A stretch of 64,000 nucleotides of DNA, from positions 20,946 through 84,945 of the forward strand of contig NZ_JPLE01000028.1 in NCBI RefSeq assembly GCF_001010415.1, given 5' to 3'. How positions within the stretch are numbered: the stretch's first letter is position 1; each line of letters opens with the position of its first letter. Of this stretch, positions 42,566 through 49,539 are shown in pieces. A program made the translations under genes and the position numbers. The DNA comes from Xanthomonas pisi DSM 18956 (GTDB lineage: Bacteria > Pseudomonadota > Gammaproteobacteria > Xanthomonadales > Xanthomonadaceae). The notes under the pieces were generated by a model, which worked only from the letters and a program-made list of their open reading frames with translations, was not told the DNA's origin and did not search any database.

Positions 42566-42673
42566 ATGGACACCAAAGAGATTCTCGTCGCCATTCAAGT
42601 CGCCGTCCTTGTGGCTTTCGGCCTCTTTCGCTGGTTTGCCGCATCACGCCGTGATGCCGAAAACAAGGCTTAA
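42566..42673 (+). CDS. 35-residue phage membrane peptide
   Basis: MDTKEILVAIQVAVLVAFGL followed by FRWFAASRRDAENKA: one helix with a basic end. ATG 42566 has AAGGGG upstream. It lies behind the palindromic operator boxes and shortly ahead of the 93-aa gene (42678), so these short genes probably form one accessory transcript. Function unknown. Confidence 0.6.
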   Translation: MDTKEILVAIQVAVLVAFGLFRWFAASRRDAENKA

Positions 42674-42677
42674 TGTG

Positions 42678-42959
42678 ATGCGTGACGAAAAAGACCCCGG
42701 TACCCTTGAAATGCAGCTTCCACGCAAGCAGGGCAGGCCGCCCAAATACGGCGAGGCCATGAGTGCTGCCGAGCGTGCGAGGCACTATCGACGCAAGCGC
42801 AAGCAGGAATCCATGGCCTACCTCGGCCAGTCCCATAAAGAGGTTTCCATCGCCGCCACCATCGATTCGCTGCGGTATGCCTTCGCCAACGGTGAGGCAG
42901 ACACCGCGCTGGCACTGTTGGCTGACTTGCGTATGCGCGCCCATGAGATGAAATCGTGA
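42678..42959 (+). CDS. Small basic phage protein
   Basis: 93 aa from ATG 42678. It has an acidic/basic mix with a probable nucleic-acid-binding stretch (RKQGRPPKYGEAMSAAERARHYRRKRKQE) and a helical C-terminus (IAATIDSLRYAFANGEADTALALLADLRMRAHEM). The R-P-P-K-Y-G-x-A-M-S-x-A-E-R-x-R-x-Y-R-x-K motif is common in small plasmid and phage proteins that regulate replication. Its start lies in a copy of the palindromic box, so autoregulation is plausible. Translationally coupled to the next gene (GTGA). Confidence 0.65.
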   Translation: MRDEKDPGTLEMQLPRKQGRPPKYGEAMSAAERARHYRRKRKQESMAYLGQSHKEVSIAATIDSLRYAFANGEADTALALLADLRMRAHEMKS

Positions 42960-43078
42960 GCGAGGTTGCCTACCTATTCCTTGTTGCCTGCATGATCCTC
43001 GGCCTTGTCCTTGGCCTGATCGACAATTACATCCACCTTCGCAAGATACGTAACGCGGCACGAAACAAAGGGGTTTAG
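42956..43078 (+). CDS. 40-residue phage membrane peptide
   Basis: GTG 42956 overlaps the previous stop. VSEVAYLFLVACMILGLVLG is a membrane helix and the tail (LIDNYIHLRKIRNAARNKGV) is basic. The TAG stop is embedded in a GTAGGGGC-type hairpin repeat (43076-43093). Function unknown. Confidence 0.55.
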   Translation: MSEVAYLFLVACMILGLVLGLIDNYIHLRKIRNAARNKGV

Positions 43079-43098
43079 GGGCATAGCCCCTACGGATA

Positions 43099-43383
43099 AT
43101 GAGTACCTACGGCGATCTATCCAAACCGCAGCGCGCCATTCTTCAGGAGTTGCTGCAGCAAACTGCCGTGTCGATCGACACGGCACATACATCGAGGTCG
43201 ACATACCGCATCGCGCCTTTTTTGCGTTTGCGGCAACTCGGCTTGATTAGCTACCAGGCTTCGATGTGGTCATGGGTTGGCGTTAGCGCCTGGCTTACGC
43301 CGCAGGGCTTGTGCCTTATTCAATCCGTGCGTGCCAATGCATCCACATCGAGATACAGCCGCTTTCGGGGTGTAGGGGCATAG
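43099..43383 (+). CDS. Hypothetical phage protein with winged-helix-like features
   Basis: 94 aa. MSTYGDLSKPQRAILQELLQQTAVSIDTAHTSRSTYRIAPFLRLRQLGLISYQ has the look of a small helix-turn-helix/winged-helix protein, ending in a serine-rich tail. It starts 6 bases after a hairpin repeat and its stop is inside another (43372-43390). No clear ribosome-binding site. The role is not known; it could regulate the phage. Confidence 0.5.
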   Translation: MSTYGDLSKPQRAILQELLQQTAVSIDTAHTSRSTYRIAPFLRLRQLGLISYQASMWSWVGVSAWLTPQGLCLIQSVRANASTSRYSRFRGVGA

Positions 43384-43390
43384 CGTCTAC
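43372..43390. repeat. Short hairpin repeat at a convergent gene junction
   Basis: GTAGGGGC-ATA-GCGTCTAC, an imperfect member of the GTAGGGGC-N3-GCCCCTAC family, contains the TAG stop of 43099-43383 and precedes the stop of the leftward gene at 43397. Other family members lie at 35649-35665, 36056-36074, 43076-43093 and 43814-43832. Confidence 0.65.
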
Positions 43391-43396
43391 GGATAA

Positions 43397-43774
43397 CTAC
43401 CAACACTTAGCCCCAGGAACGTTTTCCCAGCCCCCCCCAGTTATCGGCCTGAAAACAGTTTCGCCGATGCATTTCCATCCCTCTCGTTGTCGCTGTTCCG
43501 CCTGCTTTAGGCGCATTTCTGCATCCTCCCGCTGCGCCCTTATAGTGGCTATTAGCCTTTTTCTTTCTTCTTCTGTATCAGCGCGCTTCGTTGCCACATG
43601 TTTCTCTGTGGAAGTCGTGTTTCGCGATACAACCCAGGTTTCTACAGTGTCCTTGTAGATCACTGCGCCACCTATCACTGCGCTCAGCAATGACACGCCA
43701 ATCGTCGCAATCCAAGGAAACTCCCATCGCTTAGTCTCAATGGGTGGTAAGTACTTTGGTCGTTCGCGCTCCAT
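43397..43774 (-). CDS. Phage accessory membrane/coiled-coil protein
   Basis: 125 aa from ATG 43774. Polar start (MERERPKYLPPIETKRW), one membrane helix (EFPWIATIGVSLLSAVIGGAVIY), and a strongly charged coiled coil (KRADTEEERKRLIATIRAQREDAEMRLKQAEQRQREG). It ends in a short conserved-looking KCIGETVFRPITGGGWENVPGAKCW with two cysteines. It occupies the same slot as the 111-aa protein at 35680-36015 but the two are not similar in sequence, which suggests module exchange between phages. Confidence 0.65.
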   Translation of the reverse strand: MERERPKYLPPIETKRWEFPWIATIGVSLLSAVIGGAVIYKDTVETWVVSRNTTSTEKHVATKRADTEEERKRLIATIRAQREDAEMRLKQAEQRQREGWKCIGETVFRPITGGGWENVPGAKCW

Positions 43775-43813
43775 GCTTTCCCCTGGCCGTGTCTATGCCG
43801 GCATTGTAGGGGT

Positions 43814-43832
43814 GTAGGGGCATAGCCCCTAC
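43814..43832. repeat. Perfect short hairpin repeat GTAGGGGC-ATA-GCCCCTAC
   Basis: 8-base arms and a 3-base loop, followed by GGACAACG. Five family members lie in the phage sequences, each at a gene end or between genes of the control region: 35649-35665, 36056-36074, 43076-43093, 43372-43390 and this one. The tail after the hairpin is also conserved (G-x-A-T/C-A-A). They resemble a mobile palindromic unit or a phage-specific mRNA end signal, lacking a U-run. Confidence 0.75.
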
Positions 43833-43842
43833 GGACAACGCC

Positions 43843-44196
43843 TTATCCCGCGATGCGTCCGAAGTGGCGTTCTCGCCATTCGCCAAGATCCACCACGACG
43901 ACCTTGACCATCGACTGCTGAACCGCCTTTCGTTTGGCGTTCCGCCTGCGTACCGAATCCCGGATGTCGCTGGCATTGGCATGCCATAGCAATCCACGCA
44001 GCCGGCGTTCTGGGATCCGTTCGCCGCTGGGTGCCACGAGGTCGCGTCCAGCCAAACGCCAGCCAGCCCACGGGCCTGTCAGTTCCACATGATTGGTAAC
44101 GACCCGTCTATGCAGATCGGCCGCGCAGCTGTTGGGGCATTGGGTTCCTACCGGCCAGCACGGTGGTCGGCGGTCGAGATTGTAGGTGTCGCTCAT
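43843..44196 (-). CDS. DUF3653-like phage protein (right copy)
   Basis: 117 aa. MSDTYNLDRRPPCWPVGTQ and so on; about 110 of 117 residues match the left copy at 36084-36437. It is followed on the right by the truncated 3' end of a repressor gene and then dif. In an excised circular phage this gene would lie directly downstream of the repressor. Two CxxxxC pairs near the N-terminus (PPCWPVGTQCPNSC) may bind zinc. Confidence 0.75.
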   Translation of the reverse strand: MSDTYNLDRRPPCWPVGTQCPNSCAADLHRRVVTNHVELTGPWAGWRLAGRDLVAPSGERIPERRLRGLLWHANASDIRDSVRRRNAKRKAVQQSMVKVVVVDLGEWRERHFGRIAG

Positions 44197-44213
44197 GCTG
44201 CGAGTTCCGTTTC

Positions 44214-44294
44214 GCTAGGGGAACGGTTCGGCAGGCAAGATTTGATCCAAAGCCAGATCCAGCGAAGCCGCGCCCTGGCCGAACGCAATACGCC
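44214..44294 (-). pseudogene. Repressor 3'-end fragment at the right end of the phage
   Basis: The bases match the last about 30 codons of the repressor at 36456-36550, ending at the dif core. They carry small changes and a net 2-base insertion relative to the left copy, so joining this end to the unit's own N-terminal part would read the tail in another frame. This shows that the left remnant and the complete unit derive from distinct phages. Confidence 0.6.
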
Positions 44295-44322
44295 ATTTCG
44301 CATAATGTATATTATGTCAAGC
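44295..44322 (+). other. dif: dif site / phage right attachment site
   Basis: The XerC arm ATTTCGCATAA, the central region TGTATA and the XerD arm TTATGTCAAGC together give the 28-base gamma-proteobacterial dif layout (E. coli XerD arm TTATGTTAAAT). It is where XerC/XerD resolve chromosome dimers, and filamentous phages of Xanthomonas insert there. The first 17 bases are shared with 36534-36550; the XerD arm is host-derived. Sequence 44323-44523 to its right has no gene. Confidence 0.85.
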
Positions 44323-44523
44323 TGGCTTCTGTGGCTTCATATGCGTGCCGCCTCTATCGGTCTTCCTAATTGATGTCCTTTTGTTCCTAGATGGTGCCCC
44401 CTGTTGAATTTAAAGGATTTTTTGCTTACCGAAGCTGCCCCATAGACATCATTTAGAACAGAGTCCGGCTGATGTTCCTACCGATTCCCTCAGCACCAGC
44501 ACCAAACCATCGCTTGCGAGGTA

Positions 44524-45435
44524 TCAGGGAGTCGCTTTGCTTCGACTTCGCTTAGAGCGCACAGGTTTTGGATACTGCGGCTGACTCCGCCCCACATGCT
44601 GCTGCCAAGCTGCTTCGAGTGCTGCTGGCAGATCGTTCAATTTGATCAGTTGTGCTTTAAGCGCATCTGCGCGTGCCTGTTGGATCGTGAGGTCTTGGCG
44701 GAGCTCGGAAACATTGCCTTGTGCGCGCTCTAGCACTTCCTCAAATCCACGCTTAGCAAGCGCCGCCTCTCGCTGACTGGTAGCTAGCTGCTGCTTGGCC
44801 TGCTTTGATTCCTGACGCGCATGATCGATCTCCGCATGTGCCCGGTCCTCGGTAGCACGCATGTGTTGGTCAATGTGTCGCGCTCGGCACGCGAATTTCT
44901 GGAGGTGGATACGCAGCATTTCATTGGCGCTTTCAGCACTGATGGCACGCAAAACTGAAGCATCGCGATGCTGGCCAAGTTCGCGCAGCTGACGCTGCAA
45001 CTGCTCGACAAGACGCTTCAGCTCGGAGGTCCGTGCCGCAGCGAGCTGTTCCGCTTGCTGAGCAGCGTGGGTCAAGCTTTCTAGCCGGGCCAGCTCGGCC
45101 TGCATAGCGTGCCGGTCTCGCTCCAACGTTTCTAGCGCCAACGTCCACCACTGCCCTGCCAGGGCCGCGACGGCTTCAGGAACGTTGGCCGTTGCGATCC
45201 GGACCTGACAGTCCGTTGCCAAGCGAGGCCCCAAACCTTGCCACCAAGTCTCCAGCCAGCGCACAACTGTGTTCGGTGACCCTGTACCCAGATGGGCGCG
45301 GATGCGCTCGACCGTTGGTCGTTCGCCATCTGCAACAAGTGCATCGGCAGCGCCGTGCACGTCGGATTCGGTGATGCCTCTGGCCATTGCAACTGTCTCC
45401 CGTACTGGCGCCTGCCCCGCTGTTGACGTACTCAC
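44524..45435 (-). CDS. KfrA-like DNA-binding coiled-coil protein next to dif
   Basis: 303 aa. Residues about 15-60 (ARGITESDVHGAADALVADGERPTVERIRAHLGTGSPNTVVRWLETW) match the KfrA N-terminal DNA-binding domain (G-I-T-x-x-x-V-x-x-A-A-D-x-L-x-x-x-G-x-x-P-T-V-x-x-V-R). The rest is a long coiled coil (about 100-270) and a basic C-terminus (PKPVRSKRSRSKATP). KfrA proteins bind DNA and form a filament-like scaffold in plasmid partition. A chromosomal copy beside dif suggests either plasmid-derived DNA integrated at the terminus or a role at the terminus. Confidence 0.82.
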   Translation of the reverse strand: MSTSTAGQAPVRETVAMARGITESDVHGAADALVADGERPTVERIRAHLGTGSPNTVVRWLETWWQGLGPRLATDCQVRIATANVPEAVAALAGQWWTLALETLERDRHAMQAELARLESLTHAAQQAEQLAAARTSELKRLVEQLQRQLRELGQHRDASVLRAISAESANEMLRIHLQKFACRARHIDQHMRATEDRAHAEIDHARQESKQAKQQLATSQREAALAKRGFEEVLERAQGNVSELRQDLTIQQARADALKAQLIKLNDLPAALEAAWQQHVGRSQPQYPKPVRSKRSRSKATP

Positions 45436-45732
45436 GATAAGTTCAGAAAGTGCTGCGGGACCTCGCCCGAAAGAGGGAACTTCAGGACGTTCCTACTGAT
45501 CGCTTCGCAACCCTGAGCATCCCTTCCGGCCACGATGGGGAGTAGCCCATCGATCGAACGTTTGGCCCCGCCCCGCGTACTCCGTGATGGCTAGGATCAG
45601 CACGATCCACGGCAAGGCATGAACCTTTGCCGCCAGCACCGAACACGAAGCGCCGGGCCAGCCAAGCCAAACGCGATGCCACGCCTGCTCCCGGCGATGT
45701 CGTGGGTAGGGTCCGGCTGCGCCTGAATTGAA
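45436..45732. other. Intergenic region between kfrA-like and TetR genes
   Basis: About 300 bases without a gene. The frames here are short and lack family similarity. It carries the promoter of the leftward KfrA-like gene. Confidence 0.4.
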
Positions 45733-45756
45733 ATGATACTGACCGGTCTATATCAT
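45733..45756. promoter_or_regulatory. Probable TetR operator
   Basis: ATGATA-CT-GACCGGTC-TA-TATCAT, a near-perfect dyad of 24 bases with an inner 8-base palindrome. It lies 28 bases before the TetR start at 45785. Autoregulation of the TetR/DUF418 operon is the simplest reading; the GACCGGTC centre is common among TetR operators. Confidence 0.65.
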
Positions 45757-45784
45757 CCGCAGGGAATCCACCGCCGGAGTGATC

Positions 45785-46342
45785 ATGAGCAAGGTTCGCG
45801 AGCGCATCCTGGATGTCGCCACCAATCTGTTCTATCGGCAGGGGATTCAGGCGGTCGGCGTGGACGCCATCATCAGCACCGCGGACGTCGCCCGCATGAG
45901 CTTCTATCGGCACTTTCAGTCGAAGGAAGGTCTGGCGTTGGCGGTGCTGGAGCGGCGCGACGAACGACTCTGCGCCTGGTTCGAGCAGGAGGTCGAGCGC
46001 TTGGCGCCCGATGCAAATCTGCGGCCGCTGGCAGTGTTCGACGCCTTGGCGATGCGCCTGGCCAGCCCCGACTACCGCGGTTGCGCCTTCCTCAACACCA
46101 TCGCCGAGACGCCGCTGCCCAGCCACGCACTGCATCGGGCTGCGGCTGCGCACAAGCACCGCTTCGAGGCCTACTTCGCACGTTTGTTGCGAGCGGCCGG
46201 GCTGGACGAAAGCGCGGCCGGCGATCTCATGCTGCTGTTCGACGGGGCCGTGGTCACCGCGGTTCGCGAAGGAAACCCGACCCCCGCCACGCGGGCAAAA
46301 AACATGGCGGCGCGGGTGCTCGGCATCGCGCGGGCGAACTGA
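45785..46342 (+). CDS. TetR-family regulator
   Basis: 185 aa from ATG 45785. The TetR N-terminal HTH is KVRERILDVATNLFYRQGIQAVGVDAIISTADVARMSFYRHFQSKEGLALAVLERRD. The ligand-binding part (residues about 60-185) carries LASPDYRGCAFLNTIAETPLPSHALHRAAAAHKHRFEAYFARLL, resembling the TetR_C_33-type/YjdC-like group. It is co-directional with, and 26 bases before, the DUF418 gene, and probably represses both through the dyad at 45733. Confidence 0.88.
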   Translation: MSKVRERILDVATNLFYRQGIQAVGVDAIISTADVARMSFYRHFQSKEGLALAVLERRDERLCAWFEQEVERLAPDANLRPLAVFDALAMRLASPDYRGCAFLNTIAETPLPSHALHRAAAAHKHRFEAYFARLLRAAGLDESAAGDLMLLFDGAVVTAVREGNPTPATRAKNMAARVLGIARAN

Positions 46343-46368
46343 GTCAGTATCTTACTGAGAGAGTAGTT

Positions 46369-47613
46369 ATGTCTGCGGAAGTTGTGTCGCAAGACCCGGT
46401 CGCTCGCGGCGAACGGTTGTTGCAATTGGATGTGCTGCGCGGCCTGGCCTTGTTCGGCGTGCTGCTGGTCAATATCGGTTACTTCTGCGGTGCCGATTTG
46501 GCGCAGGAAGCCGGGATCGCCTATCCGCTGGGAGACTTCGGTGGCTTGGCCGGCGACCTCGTTAGGGTGCTGTTGGAGAACAAGGCGGCGGCGCTGCTGT
46601 CGATCCTGTTCGGTGCTGGCCTCGCCATCCAGGCCGATCGTGCGTCCGACAGGGGTCAGTCGCGCTGGCCGTTTGCGCTGCGTCGCAGCGCGGTGCTCGC
46701 CCTGCTGGGCAGCGTGCACACGTTCTTGTTGTGGAACGTCGACATCCTGCTCGACTACGCACTGATCAGCTTGATGGTTCTGCCCTTCCTGCGGCTGTCG
46801 GCCGGCCGGGTGTTGTGGGCGATCCCGGTGGTGCTGATCGTCTCGGCGGTGATTGCCGGTCCGATGCAGGCGCTTGCAACGGATCTGCCGCCGGCGCAAG
46901 CCTACACCCTTGGTCTCCAGCACTACGGGCAAGGTGGGTGGCTCGACGCCCTGCAATACCGATGGTGGGAAACGCTGCATGTGATCGGCCCGATGCGTAT
47001 CGCCAATCGCTTCGTCATCCTGGCGCCGTTCTTCATCGTCGGCGTTGCGGCCTGGAAGGGCGGATGGCTTTCAGCGCCGGACGCGCATCGGCGCCGGCTG
47101 CGGCAGGTCTTCGTGCTCTGCTTCAGCTTCGGGCTGGTGGCCAACGCGGTGCCGCAGGAGGCGCTGCATGCCTGGGTGAATCAGCTTGCGCTGCAGCCGC
47201 TGCGGGTCTTGATTAAGGTGACCTTCTTCTTCGCCAAGTTCGCGCTGACCCTGGGCTACGCGGCCGGCATCCTGTTGCTGCTGCAGCGATCGCGCTGGCG
47301 CGTGTGGCTGGGTGTGTTCGCGCCGCTCGGTCGCATGGCGCTGACCCAATACTTGCTGCAGTCGCTGGTCTGCACATGGATCTTCTACGGCTTCGGTCTG
47401 GGCCAGTACGGGCGGATGCCGCTCGACCTGGCGCTGGCGCTGGGCGTGCTGCTGTTCGCTATGCAGGTGATCAGCAGCCGCTGGTGGTTGGCGCGCTTCA
47501 GCATCGGCCCGGTGGAGTGGCTGTGGCGGCGATTGAGCTACGGCGGCATTCGCCAGCGCCCACCGGCGCTCGCAGCGGCCGGGGCGGAGGCTGAACAGGC
47601 CCGAAGCCGGTAG
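46369..47613 (+). CDS. DUF418 family inner-membrane protein
   Basis: 414 aa from ATG 46369. DUF418 signatures: RLLQLDVLRGLALFGVLLVNI at the N-terminus (a heparan-alpha-glucosaminide acetyltransferase-like fold), KAAALLSILFGAGLAIQ, LRRSAVLALLGSVHTFLLWNVDILLDYALISLMVLPFL, and the C-terminal PLGRMALTQYLLQSLVCTWIFYGFGLGQYGRM with GPVEWLWRRLSYG. About eight to ten membrane helices. Family members are possible transporters or membrane acyltransferases; the substrate is unknown. The TetR gene upstream suggests it answers to a small molecule. Confidence 0.88.
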   Translation: MSAEVVSQDPVARGERLLQLDVLRGLALFGVLLVNIGYFCGADLAQEAGIAYPLGDFGGLAGDLVRVLLENKAAALLSILFGAGLAIQADRASDRGQSRWPFALRRSAVLALLGSVHTFLLWNVDILLDYALISLMVLPFLRLSAGRVLWAIPVVLIVSAVIAGPMQALATDLPPAQAYTLGLQHYGQGGWLDALQYRWWETLHVIGPMRIANRFVILAPFFIVGVAAWKGGWLSAPDAHRRRLRQVFVLCFSFGLVANAVPQEALHAWVNQLALQPLRVLIKVTFFFAKFALTLGYAAGILLLLQRSRWRVWLGVFAPLGRMALTQYLLQSLVCTWIFYGFGLGQYGRMPLDLALALGVLLFAMQVISSRWWLARFSIGPVEWLWRRLSYGGIRQRPPALAAAGAEAEQARSR

Positions 47614-48412
47614 CGTGGATGATGCCGCGTCGCGGCAATAGCGCCGTGTTTTTCGCGACTTTCGGCGTGGTGGTGTGCAGGCGGATTCAGCGCCATGAGC
47701 GCGTCGCTGCGGCCGCCGGCGTCGACAAGACCCGGATATTGGGATGCCGTCAATCTACCTCACAGCCGCGCCGGCTGCGCGGCCTTCTTTGGCTGAGCGC
47801 TGGCAGAACTCCCAGGGCCGACTAAATTGGGAGGATTGCGTCGAACGAAGCTGACTTTGGTGGAGGCCGTAATGTCCGCTTCGGGTCGAAAGCTGCCGTC
47901 GGCGCTACGCCCGATAACGCGTTCTAATCCCCACCCCACTCAATGTCCCTTCCCGCCGATGGCCGACCAAACACGGGGATTGGCTCCCTCACTTGAGTGA
48001 CGAGGCTTTTTTGTTTGTCCAGATCCTTAAGCCAGCCATCGACAGACACGTTCGGCGCGAGCACTCACCGGCTCTTGGCCGACCGGCAGCTGGCTGCGAC
48101 ACCAACATGTCCTTTACGTAGTTGCTCGCTACGGCAAGATGCTTTGGACCAGGCGCGCCTTGGCGCTGTCGTCCGACGCCGGGGTGTGCACGCACCCCGA
48201 ATTGTCCAGCGTCTCGAAAAGACACCGCTTCTTCGGTGCGATGTCGAGCAAACGTTCTTGCGAGAATTCCTGTGGTTAATTTCTGCCTAGGCTGCACCCG
48301 ATCCACTCTCTAAAAGTGGATGCTATCCAGGCCGGCAACGCCATACGCAAAATTAGACAATAGACTTCCTCAGAAAATCTCCGGCACTTATTGGAATGCC
48401 ATCTCTGTGCGA
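47614..48412. other. About 800 bases without a recognisable gene
   Basis: Open frames on both strands are short (the longest about 105 codons, minus strand 47989-48306) and none resembles a known protein. The codon pattern looks like decayed or foreign DNA. GCCGCGCCGGCTGCGCGGC near 47764-47782 is a GC-rich hairpin that may terminate the DUF418 transcript. CTCACTTGAGTGA at 47989-48001 is another small palindrome. Confidence 0.4.
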
Positions 48413-49159
48413 TTACTTACTGACGTCTTGTTGAATCGCTTCATCGGGCGATGGATACAGGAATTCAAGCCCCTTTTTTACAGATACCGAATGCCAAAGA
48501 TCTTGCGCAATTTCGGCGGGATCGATAATTGGGATATCGAAACCTTCCGGTGCGCCCTCTTCTCCTGCTTCAACTAGTTGGTGGTAGGCGCTATCCTTTA
48601 TCGTTGCGGAGATGCTTGCTATTGCCACATGGATACCCTCCGGCTGCAACTCACCATGCAGTGACTGCAAATAGTTGCGAACAGCTGCCTGGACAGGAGC
48701 TGGACCGCACATGCCGGACATGCCCTCAACCGCACTCCCGCCGTATGCGGCAAGTATCGCGCCACCGCCGCAGGCGCGCAGGTGAGGCAAAGTGGCTTGC
48801 ACACTCGCCACAAACCCCAGGAAGAGAAAACCCAGCTGATCGGCAAACATCGCTGGAGTCATCTCACTGGCGGGCTGGAATATTGCGTCGGTAGTCGCTG
48901 GCGAATAGTAGATCGCGTCGATGCGGCCGTAATGTTGAACGATCTGCCGTACGACTTCGTGCACCTGCGGTTCATGAGCCAGGTCGGCTTGAAATGCCAT
49001 GGCCGATACTCCATCGACTGCAAGTTCGGCAGCCAAGACGTTCAAAGGCTCCAATCGACGCGCTACCAGCGCCACGGCATACCCTTCCCTACCGAACCGA
49101 CGGCCAACAGCCAGGCCTAGGCCAGTGCCTGCACCAAAAACGAGGATGACTTTTTGCAT
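48413..49159 (-). CDS. Atypical short-chain dehydrogenase-like protein
   Basis: 248 aa from ATG 49159, preceded by AAGGAG 10 bases upstream. Rossmann start KVILVFGAGTGLGLAVGRRFGREGYAVALVARR. The middle holds YYSPATTDAIF in place of NNAG and GAILAAYGGSAVEG with a Ser. The expected YxxxK region reads CGPAPVQAAVRNYLQSLHGEL, so Tyr and Lys are replaced by Pro and Gln. The catalytic pair is therefore missing; the fold and N-R-x-Y-L-Q-S-L helix remain. It may be a non-catalytic NAD-binding protein or a reductase with a shifted active site. Divergent from the MFS exporter at 49540, with which it may share an operator. Confidence 0.75.
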   Translation of the reverse strand: MQKVILVFGAGTGLGLAVGRRFGREGYAVALVARRLEPLNVLAAELAVDGVSAMAFQADLAHEPQVHEVVRQIVQHYGRIDAIYYSPATTDAIFQPASEMTPAMFADQLGFLFLGFVASVQATLPHLRACGGGAILAAYGGSAVEGMSGMCGPAPVQAAVRNYLQSLHGELQPEGIHVAIASISATIKDSAYHQLVEAGEEGAPEGFDIPIIDPAEIAQDLWHSVSVKKGLEFLYPSPDEAIQQDVSK

Positions 49160-49487
49160 GTGAGCGCTACTCCTTAAATGGTGGACGGCATGAGATGAAT
49201 GTTGATGGCCTGATTGAAGGGCGAATCCAGCTCGGGGAAGCGGCTGACAATGCTCGGACGCGGCAGTGATCGGTACCTGGGTCACCCCGGAGCACTCCAA
49301 CTTCACTACCGACTCGTGCTGCCATCCGGCGTATTCCCACGCCGTGAGATGCCCGAATGCGGGGCTGTAAGGTCGCACCGTCGAATCGAGGTGCACGTAA
49401 GGGCTATGCAAAAGCGCTGGCTGGAAGGCATGAAGGCTCGGTTTGAACAGCTGACTGGCCGCAACACCCAAGTCGCTGCCTCGGCAT
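49160..49487. other. Divergent promoter region, no gene
   Basis: About 330 bases between the leftward SDR-like gene and the rightward MFS/TetR pair. A minus-strand extension of the SDR frame up to 49471 exists but shows no family similarity. The operator at 49488-49513 is at the right end. Confidence 0.4.
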
Positions 49488-49513
49488 AACTATACATTAC
49501 ATCCTGTATAGTT
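49488..49513. promoter_or_regulatory. TetR-type operator before the MFS exporter gene
   Basis: AACTATACA-N8-TGTATAGTT, perfect 9-base arms. It ends 26 bases before the MFS start. The adjacent TetR gene (51044-51607) is the likely repressor; the element could also serve the divergent SDR-like gene at 49159. Confidence 0.8.
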
Positions 49514-49539
49514 AAAGCTCTTCTTTTCGGAGATCATTC

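Larger units (their letters stand above)
36551..44311 (+). mobile_element. Integrated filamentous phage (Inoviridae, Cf1c/phiLf-like), complete unit of about 7.76 kb
   Basis: The gene order is the canonical inovirus plan: replication initiator, ssDNA-binding protein, small membrane protein, major coat protein, terminator, small protein, adsorption protein, gpVI-like DUF2523 protein and Zot/gpI. A left-pointing control module (DUF3653-like protein and repressor) follows. There is no phage integrase; instead the unit is bounded by the dif core (36534-36550 and 44295-44311), as for phages that use host XerC/XerD. All structural genes appear open, so it could be an active phage. Confidence 0.85.

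Noticed and set aside
35649..43832. A CRISPR array made of the repeated hairpins
   Set aside because: The repeats are only about 19 bases, are widely and irregularly spaced, and sit at gene ends; there are no spacers or cas genes.
47989..48306. A 105-codon minus-strand frame in the gene-poor gap
   Set aside because: No domain, no ribosome-binding site, and three other frames of similar quality overlap it.
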